Notes under the pieces: model-generated
Databases searched by the model: none
What the model saw: the letters and a program-made list of their open reading frames with translations, nothing else
What the model was told of the DNA's origin: nothing
Program-made: the position numbers and the translations under genes
Source: Pseudomonadota bacterium
GTDB lineage: Bacteria > Pseudomonadota > Alphaproteobacteria > Micropepsales > Micropepsaceae
Direction of reading: 5' to 3'
Length of the DNA: 38,302 nt
Assembly (NCBI GenBank): GCA_016201105.1
Contig: JACQDN010000039.1
Coordinates: forward strand, 1-38,302
Shown: positions 24,132 to 32,636 of the stretch, one piece after another
How positions within the stretch are numbered: the stretch's first letter is position 1
Layout: every line of letters begins with the position of its first letter

Positions 24132-25990
24132 TTGTAGAGAAGTTGCCCACGCAGCTGTCCGACTGCGCGTCGCAAATCCGGTTCAATCTTTGCGTAATAT
24201 TCGGGCGTGCAAGTGGCTTGCGGATGCTCCGTCCTCAGCTTGGTCGTGGCGTGCACGATATTCGGGGCCGGCTGATCGTAGGTCAGGCTCATCGCGATAT
24301 CCTGCACATGGAAATCCACTGGCCGCGGCAAGGTCGTGACTTCAGTGCCTTGCGGAAACGTGATGGTCACGATCTCCTCTGCGTCGAACGACCCGCAAAG
24401 ATAAGGGCTGGTGCGCGTTGGCGGCAGCGATCCCGCCAGCAAATCGGTGAAGAAGAACGGCTTATAGCCGATCCATGGCGGCATAGCAGCCGGTCCCGGT
24501 ATCGTTGCGACGCTGGGAATGCGGTAGTGCGCACCGAAGACATAGGTCGGCGCCAGTTTCATTGGTTCGCCGCGCGTCAGCGTGCCTTCCGCGCCCGGTC
24601 CGAGATACAGGCGGAAATAGTCGGCTTCTTTCGTTGCCGGTATCGCGGTGACGATCTCGCGCATTTCCTGCGCTGCGACGCCTGTTGCGGTGACCTGCGT
24701 ATCGCCTTCTACATCGCCGGTCTCGGTCACCTTCAAGGTTTCCATGACGCGCATTGTCGAGCCATTCGCGGTGATGGAGGGTGTGCGGTCGACTTTGCCA
24801 CTTGTCACGATCACCACAGGCTTTCCCGCATCGGCAAAGGGCAGCACGCCGAAGGAAGCCGTGCGCGCCGTCGAGTCCAGATACATCTGAAATTCCGGAA
24901 CGTAGGTAATCAAATGGTTGAACAGATATGTCGACGGGACTTTCGAAAGCTGAAAACCGTTGCCGGCGTTGATCAGCACCGGTGAGCTCTGAATTCCCTT
25001 CGCCCACAGCAACGCCTGCAACAGTATCACATGGTCTTTGCAGTCACCGTAACGGTTGCGCAAAACGTCCTGCGCTTCATGCGGGACGAACCCGCCGGCC
25101 CCCAGAACGATGTTCACATAGGCAATGTGGCCGGCGACCCAGTCATAGAGCGCATGCGCCTGCTCGCGCCGGTCGGCAATGCCTGCGGTCAATTGATCGG
25201 CAAGCTGTCGGATTTCGGGGGTCGTTCCGGATCGTTCGCGGAAAATATCGTCATAGACCTGAGCGACCGCCGCATAGTCGCGAAACGAACTCACATGCAG
25301 ATGTGGTCCGAAGTCGGATTCGGCAACCGAGTCCGCGGCAAGCGGAATCGAGATGTCGTTCTTGTAGGTCCACACCCAACGGTATTTGTCCCCGTAGGTC
25401 TCGCGCGCTCCTCCCTCAAGACCTGAGGCATCGATCGAAGGTGCAGATACGTTGGCTGGAACACTCAACGTAATGCGCACGTCATGCGCCAAGACGGAAC
25501 GGCTGAAATTGAATTCGCGGGCAAAATGGGTGCCAAACCAGGGCCGATCCTGGTGGAACAGCGTCACCAGGACGACCTCGTCGCCGATCTCCACATTGGG
25601 ATAAACCACGGTCATGGTTTGCAGATCGTCGAAGCCGCCCGGTCCGGTGGAGGCGCCGCGGCCGTAGAGAATTTGCCCCGGCGGCACGTCGAGCCGCGTG
25701 CCGTTCGGCTTCAGCGTGTAAGCCGATTTGATCTGCGTGGTTTCATAGCCTTGTGTATTTGTGAGCGTCATCTGCTGCAGACCGTGGCGTCCCTGCTCGT
25801 TCAGCACTCGGAATGCCATTTCATCGGCTTCGTAGAACGTGCCGTCTGTGCTTATTTCAATGTCGACGTGCTGCTTGACGATTTCGAAAGACGGGTCGGT
25901 CGATGCGGTCCCGAGTTGCACCGTCTGGGACGACGCCGGAATAACGGCTGCTGCCATGAGCAGCAGTCCCGCCACAACGAATGTCCGCAT
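24128..25990 (-). CDS. Secreted DUF3857/transglutaminase-like protein
   Basis: 620 residues from the ATG preceded by GGCGAGGCG (an earlier in-frame start at 26008 is less likely). Signal peptide about 1-21. Residues 30-230 form a DUF3857 beta domain, and about 270-370 a transglutaminase-like core with catalytic Cys in RNRYGDCKDHVILLQALL, His in FNHLITYVPEF and Asp in MYLDSTA. A C-terminal beta domain (DUF2140-like or similar, not named with certainty) follows. These proteins act on exported peptides or envelope substrates; the bond cleaved or made is unknown. First gene of a two-gene operon with the double-TonB-C protein. A weak promoter (TTGACA near 26045) precedes it. Confidence 0.85.
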   Translation of the reverse strand: MRTFVVAGLLLMAAAVIPASSQTVQLGTASTDPSFEIVKQHVDIEISTDGTFYEADEMAFRVLNEQGRHGLQQMTLTNTQGYETTQIKSAYTLKPNGTRLDVPPGQILYGRGASTGPGGFDDLQTMTVVYPNVEIGDEVVLVTLFHQDRPWFGTHFAREFNFSRSVLAHDVRITLSVPANVSAPSIDASGLEGGARETYGDKYRWVWTYKNDISIPLAADSVAESDFGPHLHVSSFRDYAAVAQVYDDIFRERSGTTPEIRQLADQLTAGIADRREQAHALYDWVAGHIAYVNIVLGAGGFVPHEAQDVLRNRYGDCKDHVILLQALLWAKGIQSSPVLINAGNGFQLSKVPSTYLFNHLITYVPEFQMYLDSTARTASFGVLPFADAGKPVVIVTSGKVDRTPSITANGSTMRVMETLKVTETGDVEGDTQVTATGVAAQEMREIVTAIPATKEADYFRLYLGPGAEGTLTRGEPMKLAPTYVFGAHYRIPSVATIPGPAAMPPWIGYKPFFFTDLLAGSLPPTRTSPYLCGSFDAEEIVTITFPQGTEVTTLPRPVDFHVQDIAMSLTYDQPAPNIVHATTKLRTEHPQATCTPEYYAKIEPDLRRAVGQLRGQLLYK

Positions 25991-26089
25991 GACCGCCTCG
26001 CCCGTCACTCAAGCCCCGGAGGCCATTGTCATCGAGAGGAGAGGCGGGGTGTCAAGTCAATGAAGCCACCAATACTTGCGCTTTCTCAC

Positions 26090-26107
26090 AAAAATCCGAA
26101 ATCGGAT
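26090..26107 (-). terminator. Possible rho-independent terminator of the sorbosone-dehydrogenase-like gene
   Basis: On the minus strand, ATCCG-ATTT-CGGAT is followed by a run of T (TTTT). It lies about 60 bases after the stop of the gene at 26166. The stem is only 5 bp, so the call is tentative. Confidence 0.35.
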
Positions 26108-26165
26108 GAAATAGTCACGGTCTTTTTTTCAAAATGTGTCGTTCCACCAAGACGATGGACGGGGT

Positions 26166-27491
26166 TCACTCCTTCGTCACCCGCCACACCGTATTGCCGG
26201 CATCGTCGGCCACCAGCAGCGCGCCGGTTTTGTCGAGCGCGATGCCCACCGGGCGGCCTTTGGCTTTGTCGTCGGCGGTGAGAAATCCGCTCAGCACATC
26301 AACCGGCATGCCGATCGGCTTTCCGTCCGCAAAACGGATGAAAATCACGCGATAGCCGGCAGGCGGATCTCTGTCCCAGGAACCGTGCTGACTCACAAAC
26401 ACGCCGTCGGAGAACGCGTTCCCCAAGTTTGCGCCGCGCGAGAAGGCGAGGCCGAGCGAGGCGGTATGCGAACCGGTTGCATAGTCGGGCGCGATCGCCT
26501 TTGCCACGAGCGCCGGATTCTGCGGCTGCGGACGCACGTCCACGTGCTGCCCGTAGTAGGAGAACGGCCAGCCATAGAAACCGCCGTCTTCGACATGGGT
26601 GATGTAGTCGGGCACCAGGTCGCTGCCGATCTCGTCGCGCTCATTCACCGCCACCCACAGTGTGTTGCTGCCCGGCGCGAAACTCAATCCGTTCGCGTTG
26701 CGCAAGCCGCTCGCAAAGATGCGGTGCGCGCCGGTCTTGAGGTCGATCTCCCAAACCGCGGCACGGTCCTTTTCGATATCCAGTCCGTTCTCGCCCGCAT
26801 TGCTGTTGGAGCCGACGCTGACATAGAGCTTGCTGCCGTCGGGGCTCGCGGCCATGTCTTTCGTCCAGTGATGATTGCGCGGACCTGCGGGCAGATCGAC
26901 GATCTTGGTACCGGGGCCGTCGATGTTTGTTGCGCCCGGCGTATAGGTGTAGCGCATGACGGAATCGGTGTTGGCGACATAGAAGTCGTTGCCGATCAGC
27001 GCCATGCCGAACGGCGAGTGGAGCTCGGAAAGAAACACCGTCTTCACATCGGTCACGCCGTCGCCGTTGGTGTCGCGCAGCAGCGTGATGCGGTTGGCGC
27101 TGCCCATATGCGATCCGGCAGCGGAGAAGAGAATGCTCTGGACGAAGCCACGAAAACCTTTGCCTTCGTCGGGCTGCGGCGGCGCATCGGTTTCCGCAAC
27201 GAGGACGTCGCCGTTGGGCAGTACGTAGGGGCGGCGGGGATTGCGCAGGTCTTGCGCGAACGCGTTGACCTTCAACCCCGGCGCGGCCGTCGGCCCCTCG
27301 CCGTTTTTCCATCCGATAATGCTGGCGATCTTGATGGTGGGGATCGGTGTCGGATCCGGCGCGGGCAATTGCGGATGAGGTCCGTAGCCGGCTGCCTCGG
27401 GCAATTTCGCGCGCTCGCCGCATGCCGCCAGCAACAACGCGGCGGACAAGGAAATCACCGCCAGATTCACAATTTTGTTCTGAAATCTCAT
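26166..27491 (-). CDS. PQQ-type sorbosone dehydrogenase-like lipoprotein
   Basis: 441 residues. A lipoprotein signal peptide ends in LLLAAC (Cys24). The mature part is a six-bladed beta-propeller of the soluble glucose/sorbosone dehydrogenase family. Visible blade signatures include VLPNGDVLVAETDAP, LLRDTNGDGVTDVKTVFL (Ca-binding-like DxNxDG), HSPFGMALIGNDFYVANTD, HHWTKDMAASPDGSKLYVSV and SGLRNANGLSFAPG. Members oxidise sugars or aldehydes with PQQ as cofactor in the periplasm; substrate here unknown. Lipid anchoring is expected at the outer membrane. No PQQ synthesis genes are nearby. The gene stands alone. Confidence 0.87.
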   Translation of the reverse strand: MRFQNKIVNLAVISLSAALLLAACGERAKLPEAAGYGPHPQLPAPDPTPIPTIKIASIIGWKNGEGPTAAPGLKVNAFAQDLRNPRRPYVLPNGDVLVAETDAPPQPDEGKGFRGFVQSILFSAAGSHMGSANRITLLRDTNGDGVTDVKTVFLSELHSPFGMALIGNDFYVANTDSVMRYTYTPGATNIDGPGTKIVDLPAGPRNHHWTKDMAASPDGSKLYVSVGSNSNAGENGLDIEKDRAAVWEIDLKTGAHRIFASGLRNANGLSFAPGSNTLWVAVNERDEIGSDLVPDYITHVEDGGFYGWPFSYYGQHVDVRPQPQNPALVAKAIAPDYATGSHTASLGLAFSRGANLGNAFSDGVFVSQHGSWDRDPPAGYRVIFIRFADGKPIGMPVDVLSGFLTADDKAKGRPVGIALDKTGALLVADDAGNTVWRVTKE

Positions 27492-27573
27492 AAGAACACC
27501 GCGTGGCTGCCGCGCCCGCGAAAGCGCGGCCGCGCGAAAGCGATGCTAGCGCAATGCGTCTCTCAAGTCAGGG

Positions 27574-28053
27574 TTACTCGGCCGCGAGGGGCTCGCTCTT
27601 CGGCGCGGCGTCATAAATCTGCAGCATGCGCGCGATGTCTTCGGGCGGGCGTCCGCGCCCAGGGCCCATCAGCAGCACGATGGACGAGAACGCCGCGCGG
27701 CTCATCTGTGCCTGGTGGCACAATGCAGCCAGCTCTTCGCCGCTCTCATTGCCAAGCGCGTGCCAAACGATCTCCTCGCCTGCATTCGCGGTCTGCGCCA
27801 GCAGCGCAATGAAACGATCGCGGTCTTCGGCGCGCAGCGCGGCCATGATTGCGCGCTCGCCGCCTTCTTCGCGCGCACTCCGCGTGACTTTCTCCAGCAA
27901 CATGATGAAAGGCGCGCGTGAGCCCTCGGGGTATTCGCCCGGCCAGTGAGAGAGCAGCGCCTCAAGTTCATTCTTCAGCACCGCGCGCGTTTCCGGCGCG
28001 GGATCGGCGGCGAGCTCAAGCAATTGCCTGAGTTGGTCCTTGGGCGAGGGCAT
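27574..28053 (-). CDS. Cytosolic alpha-helical hypothetical protein
   Basis: About 159 residues from the ATG at 28053 (MPSPKDQLRQLLELAADPAP); an upstream start at 28077 would add 8. Almost entirely helical, with repeats of short hydrophobic helices (DRFIALLAQTANAGEEIVWH; SGEELAALCHQAQMSRAAFS). The layout brings to mind DUF2336-type helical repeats, but the match is too weak to assign. No signal peptide. The 83-base gap to the lipoprotein gene downstream holds a G+C-rich hairpin (CCGCGC...GCGCGG). Confidence 0.6.
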   Translation of the reverse strand: MPSPKDQLRQLLELAADPAPETRAVLKNELEALLSHWPGEYPEGSRAPFIMLLEKVTRSAREEGGERAIMAALRAEDRDRFIALLAQTANAGEEIVWHALGNESGEELAALCHQAQMSRAAFSSIVLLMGPGRGRPPEDIARMLQIYDAAPKSEPLAAE

Positions 28054-28084
28054 CGACCAGCTATAACGCGGGAGCATTAAAAAG

Positions 28085-28166
28085 AGGCGAATAGCGAATG
28101 GCGAATAGGGATACGAAATAGTGAACGTAGCAACGAGTAAAAACCCCCACTCGCTATTCGCTCAAT
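28085..28166. repeat. Short interspersed repeat, second copy of the GCGAATGGCGAAT family
   Basis: GAGGCGAATAGCGAATGGCG on the left and ACTCGCTATTCGCTCA on the right pair as an imperfect hairpin. It shares the core with 18247-18307. The right arm overlaps the stop codon of the ornithine decarboxylase-like gene (28162-28164). Confidence 0.65.
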
Positions 28167-29331
28167 TCCCCACAATCACCCATTTGTCGGGATAGAACCC
28201 GTTGAAATTGGTGCGCAGGGCCACGGAATAGGCGCCCATGGCGTCGAACACGATGTAGTCGCCGGCTTTCACATTCTCATGCAGCATCAGCGGGCGCGGC
28301 AGCACGTCCAGCGTATCGCAGGTCGGCCCGTAAATGCGGAACGGCGCCTGTCCGATCGGACGCGACACCGCTTTGCCTTTTTCGAGGCTGAAGGCGCGCA
28401 GCGGATAGTCCGCCGTCCAACCCGTGATCGCCAGTTCGTCGAAGCTGCCATAGATGCCGTCATTGATATAGAGCTTGTCACCCTTGCGCAGGATCACCTG
28501 CGTCACCACCGACAAGCCTTCCGCGATCAGCGCGCGTCCAGGTTCGCACAGAATCGGCAGATCGGGTTGGCCCATGGTCATGAGCGCTTCTTTGATCGTG
28601 TCGAAATACCAATGATAGGGCGGCACGTCGTTGCCGGGGTAAGTCACCGGAAATCCACCGCCGAGGTCGAGCGCGACGATGGTCACGCCGGCCATCAGGC
28701 TGGTGCGCCGCGCCATTTCGATCGCTTGCGCGTAGGAGAACGGCGACAGGCATTGCGAGCCGACATGAAAGGTGATGGCTGGTTGGGCGCCGCTGCCGGC
28801 CACGCGCTTGAGCAGCCGCGCGGCATCGGCCGGTGTGGTGCCGAATTTGCTCGAGAGCTCCAGCATCGCGCCGCCGAGCGGTGTGGCGATGCGCACGAAG
28901 ATGCGAAGCTTCTTGGCATCCTTCACTTCGGAGAGCAGCTTGTCGAGTTCGAAGTCGCAGTCGACGACAAAATCGGTCACGCCGTGCTTTTCGAAGGTGA
29001 GCTTGGCCGCGCCGGGTGAGCGCACCGGCGCCATGAAATGGCAATGCGCGTCGGGAAAGCGGCTATGCACATACTCCACTTCCGGCACCGAGGCGGTGTC
29101 GAAATGGCGGATGCCCGAGGCGTAGACGAGGTCGAGGACGTGCGGGGCGGGATTGGCCTTGATCGCATAGAGCGTGTCACCGGGAAACGCATCGAGAAAA
29201 CGCTTGGCGGCAGCGTGGTATTTTTCCGGGTGCAGCACATAGACCGGCGTGTCCGGCTGCTCGCGCGCGATGAGTTCCTCGACGCTGGCAAAACGCGGAA
29301 GGTTGAGATCGATCTTCGCGGGAGCGTTCAT
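28162..29331 (-). CDS. Ornithine/lysine decarboxylase, PLP fold type III
   Basis: 389 residues from the ATG giving MNAPAKIDLN; an earlier in-frame start adds 13. The alanine-racemase-type barrel carries PLP-lysine Lys58 in LYAIKANPAP, His189 in ITFHVGSQC, the glycine loop LDLGGGFPVTYPG (about 222-233) and the phosphate-binding CEPGRALIAEG (262-272). The C-terminal beta domain has the catalytic Cys338 in YGPTCDTLDVL, the eukaryotic-like ODC feature. It decarboxylates ornithine to putrescine, and some alphaproteobacterial members also take lysine. It is cytosolic and a homodimer with shared active sites. The stop codon lies in a repeat arm. Confidence 0.92.
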   Translation of the reverse strand: MNAPAKIDLNLPRFASVEELIAREQPDTPVYVLHPEKYHAAAKRFLDAFPGDTLYAIKANPAPHVLDLVYASGIRHFDTASVPEVEYVHSRFPDAHCHFMAPVRSPGAAKLTFEKHGVTDFVVDCDFELDKLLSEVKDAKKLRIFVRIATPLGGAMLELSSKFGTTPADAARLLKRVAGSGAQPAITFHVGSQCLSPFSYAQAIEMARRTSLMAGVTIVALDLGGGFPVTYPGNDVPPYHWYFDTIKEALMTMGQPDLPILCEPGRALIAEGLSVVTQVILRKGDKLYINDGIYGSFDELAITGWTADYPLRAFSLEKGKAVSRPIGQAPFRIYGPTCDTLDVLPRPLMLHENVKAGDYIVFDAMGAYSVALRTNFNGFYPDKWVIVGN

Positions 29332-29408
29332 TGCGCCGGGACTCAAAACTGCGGCGCCTCTTTGGGGCAAAGGGGGGAGGGGGTCAAGCGGTACGTCCGG
29401 GTATCAAG

Positions 29409-29834
29409 CTAGCGCCTGACCGTTTTCGCCTGGCTGCTCTCCAGAAGTTTCAAAAAGGACTCTCTGACGCGCTCGAACAACGTTGGCGGCAGAGCGCCAT
29501 ACGCAAATACACCTCGCCGCCCCGCAACAGCAGACAGCCCAGGTGTCGGCCACTCATCCACATTGCATTCGGAAACGATGATCCACGAACGGGCGTCGTC
29601 CAAACCGAGCGCTTGTTTGACTGCAGGTGGAATCTCAATGCCAAGCGCCGGGCGGACCGGCTTGCGGTGTGTGATGGGCAGGATAACAACAAACCGAGGA
29701 TTGGGAGTGTCGTCACTCGCAGCGATGAGGCAAGTAGGACGCTCCTTTGCGGGGTCCCGGCCTTTCGCGGCTTCGTCGTTCCACAAATAGTCGTAACGGA
29801 TTATCAGTCCCGGTTGCGGTTTGGGAAGTGCCAA
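29409..29834 (-). CDS. PemK/MazF-like toxin
   Basis: 141 residues with a TTG start; no ATG lies near the beginning. The MazF/PemK barrel pattern is visible: PGLIIRYDYLWNDEAAKGRD, RPTCLIAASDD, VVILPITHRKPVRPALGIEI, WIIVSECNVDEWP and a closing helix (LFERVRESFLKLLES). Family members are sequence-specific endoribonucleases. TTG lies 3 bases after the stop of the Phd-like antitoxin, so translation is probably coupled. The pair sits between ODC and the sulfite reductase operon. Toxin identity is fairly secure. Confidence 0.78.
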   Translation of the reverse strand: MALPKPQPGLIIRYDYLWNDEAAKGRDPAKERPTCLIAASDDTPNPRFVVILPITHRKPVRPALGIEIPPAVKQALGLDDARSWIIVSECNVDEWPTPGLSAVAGRRGVFAYGALPPTLFERVRESFLKLLESSQAKTVRR

Positions 29835-29837
29835 CGC

Positions 29838-30092
29838 TCACTTCAACAATTTGTTGAGATGCGCATGTTCAGGACCCATCTTCGCGCGTCGCACCGCTTC
29901 GACCACAACCTTCGGCACGTCGACAGTGCGATGAGTCCGCTTCGCGGCCGCCATCATCCAGTCGTAGTGATCGGCAGACATCAGAACCAATTCCCGGCGC
30001 CCATGGCGGGTGATTTCCACTGGCTCGCGCTGTGCGCGGTGTTGAAATTCGCCAAATTTGCGTTGAAATTCCATCGCGGTGACTTTGGACAT
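29838..30092 (-). CDS. Phd/YefM-family antitoxin
   Basis: 84 residues from ATG 30092 (MSKVTAMEFQRKFGEFQHRA). The N-terminal Phd/YefM fold is clear: AMEFQRKFGEF, then VEITRHGRRELVLMSADHYD, which includes the family's xITRxGRxxxVLxSxxxY pattern. The C-terminal half (about 50-84) is basic and helical, suited to wrap the toxin. It binds DNA as a dimer and neutralises the PemK-like protein encoded 3 bases downstream. An upstream in-frame start at 30218 would read through the promoter and is rejected. Confidence 0.88.
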   Translation of the reverse strand: MSKVTAMEFQRKFGEFQHRAQREPVEITRHGRRELVLMSADHYDWMMAAAKRTHRTVDVPKVVVEAVRRAKMGPEHAHLNKLLK

Positions 30093-30119
30093 GGCTTTAT
30101 CCGGGTGCGGCCTGTCCGG

Positions 30120-30146
30120 ATTATACGTATAATGCGGATAACGCAA
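30120..30146 (-). promoter_or_regulatory. Promoter and palindromic operator of the Phd/PemK operon
   Basis: On the minus strand a -10 TATAAT (30120-30125) lies downstream of a TTGCGT or CTTGCG -35 (30141-30147) with a 15-16 base spacer. The perfect 12-bp palindrome TTATACGTATAA at 30121-30132 covers the -10, where the antitoxin would be expected to bind. Confidence 0.55.
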
Positions 30147-30159
30147 GGCCGCTCGGCGC

Positions 30160-30645
30160 CTAACCCGTTCGCAACTGCCGGATCGTCTTTTTCCCGTCCG
30201 CGCTCGGCTGGTACACATGGCTCATCTCGCTCATCGCGCGAGAGAACTGCGCGGGCGTGAAACCGTCCTTGACCTCCCAGGCATCGAAGCCGACGCGTGC
30301 CATGAAGGCGAGCTGGTCGTAGAGGAAATGTCCGGCGGCGCGGATTTCGCCGTGGAAACCGAGCCGCGTGCGCAGCATGCGCGCCCAGGAGAAGGCACGG
30401 CCGTCGCGGAAAACCGGAAATTCCAGCACGATCACCGAAAGCCGCTCTAGATCATCGCCCAGGTTTTCCGGCGACTCCGCGCTTTTCAAGCGAACGCCCA
30501 GCGGGGCATTGCGTGCCAGCAGCGTCTCGCGATCCTTTTGAAAGCGCGCCAGCGAGACGATGGTGCCGTTTATGGGCAGCGGCGCGTCGTCCGCGATGGT
30601 CTCGAAGCTGTCCTCGGCAATGGTGCCGTTCCTAATGAGCGGCAT
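30160..30645 (-). CDS. DUF934 family protein (sulfite reductase-associated)
   Basis: 161 residues. The DUF934 core is clear: LERLSVIVLEFPVFRDGRAF, then SWARMLRTRLGFHGEIRAAG and HFLYDQLAFMARVGFDAWEV. Members are cytosolic and are encoded next to CysI and CysH in proteobacterial sulfur-assimilation operons; they are suspected to help build or feed the reductase, but the role is not proven. Its start overlaps the cysI end by 14 bases. The usual downstream gene cysH is missing and the TA operon follows instead. Confidence 0.88.
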   Translation of the reverse strand: MPLIRNGTIAEDSFETIADDAPLPINGTIVSLARFQKDRETLLARNAPLGVRLKSAESPENLGDDLERLSVIVLEFPVFRDGRAFSWARMLRTRLGFHGEIRAAGHFLYDQLAFMARVGFDAWEVKDGFTPAQFSRAMSEMSHVYQPSADGKKTIRQLRTG

Positions 30646-32314
30646 GGCTCAGCTCCCGATTGGCTTCGTAGGCGCGCTGTTTGAATGGCTCGATGCCGAT
30701 GCGCCGCACCGTGTCCAGGAAGCGCTCGGCGCCTTCGCGGCGGTCGAGATAGACATCCACCACACGCTCGACGGCATCGACGATTTCATGCTCGCCGAAA
30801 GCGGGGCCCAGAATCTCGCCGATGCTGGCATCTTCAGCGCCCGAGCCGCCCAGCTGCAGCTGGTAATACTCCACGCCTTTCTTATCGACGCCGAGAATGC
30901 CGATGTGGCCGGCGTGATGATGCCCGCAAGCGTTGATGCAGCCCGAAATCTTGATCTTGAGTTCGCCGATGTGGTGCTGGCGATCCAGGTCGGCGAAGCG
31001 CTCGGAAATCCTCTGGGCGATGGGAATGGCGCGTGCATTGGCGAGATCACAATAGTCGAGGCCGGGACAAGCGATGATATCGGTCACCAGTCCGGCATTG
31101 GGTGTTGCGAGATCCTGTGCCCGCAGTCGTTCAAAGATCGCCGGCAGATCGCGCTTTCTCACATGGGGCAGGATCAGATTCTGCTCGTGGCTGACGCGGA
31201 TTTCGGGAATGTCGAATTCATCGGCGAGATCGGCGAGCTCATCCATTTGTGCATCGCTCGCATCACCCGGCACGCCGCCGATCGGTTTGAGCGAAACCGT
31301 GACGATCGCATAGCCGGACTGTTTGTGGGCATGCACGTTCGTCTTCACCCAGGCCGCGAGCGCAGCATCTCGCTCCACGGCGGCCTCCAGCTCCGGTGCA
31401 TCGTCCGGCAGATCGTCGAACGACGGCGGCGTGAAATAGGCGCCGATCCGCGCCAGCTCCGCAGCCGGCAATTCCAGCGTGCCGCTTTTCTTGATTTCGT
31501 CGAACTCGCGCATCACTTGCTTGCGCATTTCGTCCGCGCCGAGCGCGTTCACCAGGATCTTGATGCGGGCCTTGTAGATATTGTCGCGGCGGCCGGACTG
31601 ATTGTAGACGCGCATCACCGCTTCAAGAAACGCGAGAATATCCTCGCGGGCCACGAAGTCGCCGACGACATGGCCGACATAGGGCGTGCGGCCCATGCCG
31701 CCGCCGGCATAGACGCGATAGCCGATCTCGCCCGCCTCGTTCTTCACGATCTCGACGGCCATATCGTGGAATTTGAGCGCGGCGCGATCGTGCCTGGCGC
31801 CGCTCACCGCGATCTTGAATTTGCGCGGCAGGTAAGTGAATTCGGGATGCAGCGAGGACCATTGCCGCACGATTTCCGAAAGAATGCGCGGATCTTCGAT
31901 CTCGTCCGCGGTCGCACCGGCGAAGTGATCGGCCGTGACGTTGCGGATGCAATTGCCGCTGGTCTGCAGGGCGTGCATTTCCACGCTGGCGAGATCGGAA
32001 AGAATATCTGGCACGTCCACCAGCTTGGGCCAGTTGTATTGAATGTTCTGCCGGGTGGTGAAATGGCCGTAACCTTTGTCGTATTTGCGCGCGATATGCG
32101 CGAGCATGCGCACTTGTTTCGAGGACAGCGTGCCGTAGGGAACGGCGACGCGCAGCATGTAGGCGTGCAGCTGCAGGTAAAGCCCGTTCATCAGGCGCAG
32201 CGGCTTGAATTCGTCTTCGCTCAGTTCGCCCGAGAGCCTCCTCTCCACCTGGTGGCGGAATTGCTCCACGCGTTCGCGCACGAAGCGCGCATCGAATTCG
32301 TCGTACCTATACAT
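30632..32314 (-). CDS. cysI: Sulfite/nitrite reductase hemoprotein (assimilatory)
   Basis: 560 residues. It carries both ferredoxin-like half domains and siroheme/4Fe-4S binding halves. The cluster cysteines are in CPGLDYCDLA and GCINACGHHHAGHIG (Cx5C...Cx3C, last one linking the siroheme). Arginines and a lysine for substrate anions are in the TTRQNIQYNWPK and TSGNCIRNVT segments. It reduces sulfite to sulfide with six electrons, in the cytosol; electron donor is probably ferredoxin or a partner flavoprotein. The DUF2849 upstream and DUF934 downstream genes overlap it by 8 and 14 bases, as in many alphaproteobacterial sulfur operons, which favours sulfite over nitrite. Confidence 0.92.
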   Translation of the reverse strand: MYRYDEFDARFVRERVEQFRHQVERRLSGELSEDEFKPLRLMNGLYLQLHAYMLRVAVPYGTLSSKQVRMLAHIARKYDKGYGHFTTRQNIQYNWPKLVDVPDILSDLASVEMHALQTSGNCIRNVTADHFAGATADEIEDPRILSEIVRQWSSLHPEFTYLPRKFKIAVSGARHDRAALKFHDMAVEIVKNEAGEIGYRVYAGGGMGRTPYVGHVVGDFVAREDILAFLEAVMRVYNQSGRRDNIYKARIKILVNALGADEMRKQVMREFDEIKKSGTLELPAAELARIGAYFTPPSFDDLPDDAPELEAAVERDAALAAWVKTNVHAHKQSGYAIVTVSLKPIGGVPGDASDAQMDELADLADEFDIPEIRVSHEQNLILPHVRKRDLPAIFERLRAQDLATPNAGLVTDIIACPGLDYCDLANARAIPIAQRISERFADLDRQHHIGELKIKISGCINACGHHHAGHIGILGVDKKGVEYYQLQLGGSGAEDASIGEILGPAFGEHEIVDAVERVVDVYLDRREGAERFLDTVRRIGIEPFKQRAYEANRELSHAAH

Positions 32315-32636
32315 GGCTGTTCGCGCTTCGCGCAGTGGCTGCCTGCTTGCCGAGATCGCGGCGCACGCTCGGTCCTTCGCTGCGCACGATTTCGCGTTCT
32401 TCGGTGGGACGAACGCGCCCGTTCTCCACGCGAACGGGGAAGAGGTATGGGTTCACGACAAACCGTGCGGCCACGAATTTCTCCGCCGCCTTGAGCGCGG
32501 CATCAGCCCCGGACTTCGTCTCAAACACCTGCGCCTCGCTGAGCGCTTCGGCCCACGTGCCATCGCGCCAATAGACGACGTCGCCGTCGCGAAGACGGTT
32601 CGCAGTAATCGCCTGGGTGGAAGGTGTGGCTGCCAT
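32307..32636 (-). CDS. DUF2849 family protein
   Basis: 109 residues. The DUF2849 pattern is visible: ITANRLRDGDVVYWRDGTWA, then a helix (SGADAALKAAEKFVAARFVV) and the NPYLFPVRVENGRVRPTEER segment. Members sit between cysG and cysI in alphaproteobacterial sulfate-assimilation operons and have no proven function. Here it is the first gene of the operon, since no cysG is upstream; a promoter region lies at 32637-32790. Confidence 0.88.
   Translation of the reverse strand: MAATPSTQAITANRLRDGDVVYWRDGTWAEALSEAQVFETKSGADAALKAAEKFVAARFVVNPYLFPVRVENGRVRPTEEREIVRSEGPSVRRDLGKQAATARSANSHV

Noticed and set aside
27505..27540. G+C-rich hairpin before the sorbosone-dehydrogenase-like gene
   Set aside because: Such hairpins are expected by chance at this composition; no function can be argued.
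30560..32494. 644-codon open frame opposite the sulfite reductase
   Set aside because: Antisense shadow of cysI, whose cluster and siroheme motifs are intact.
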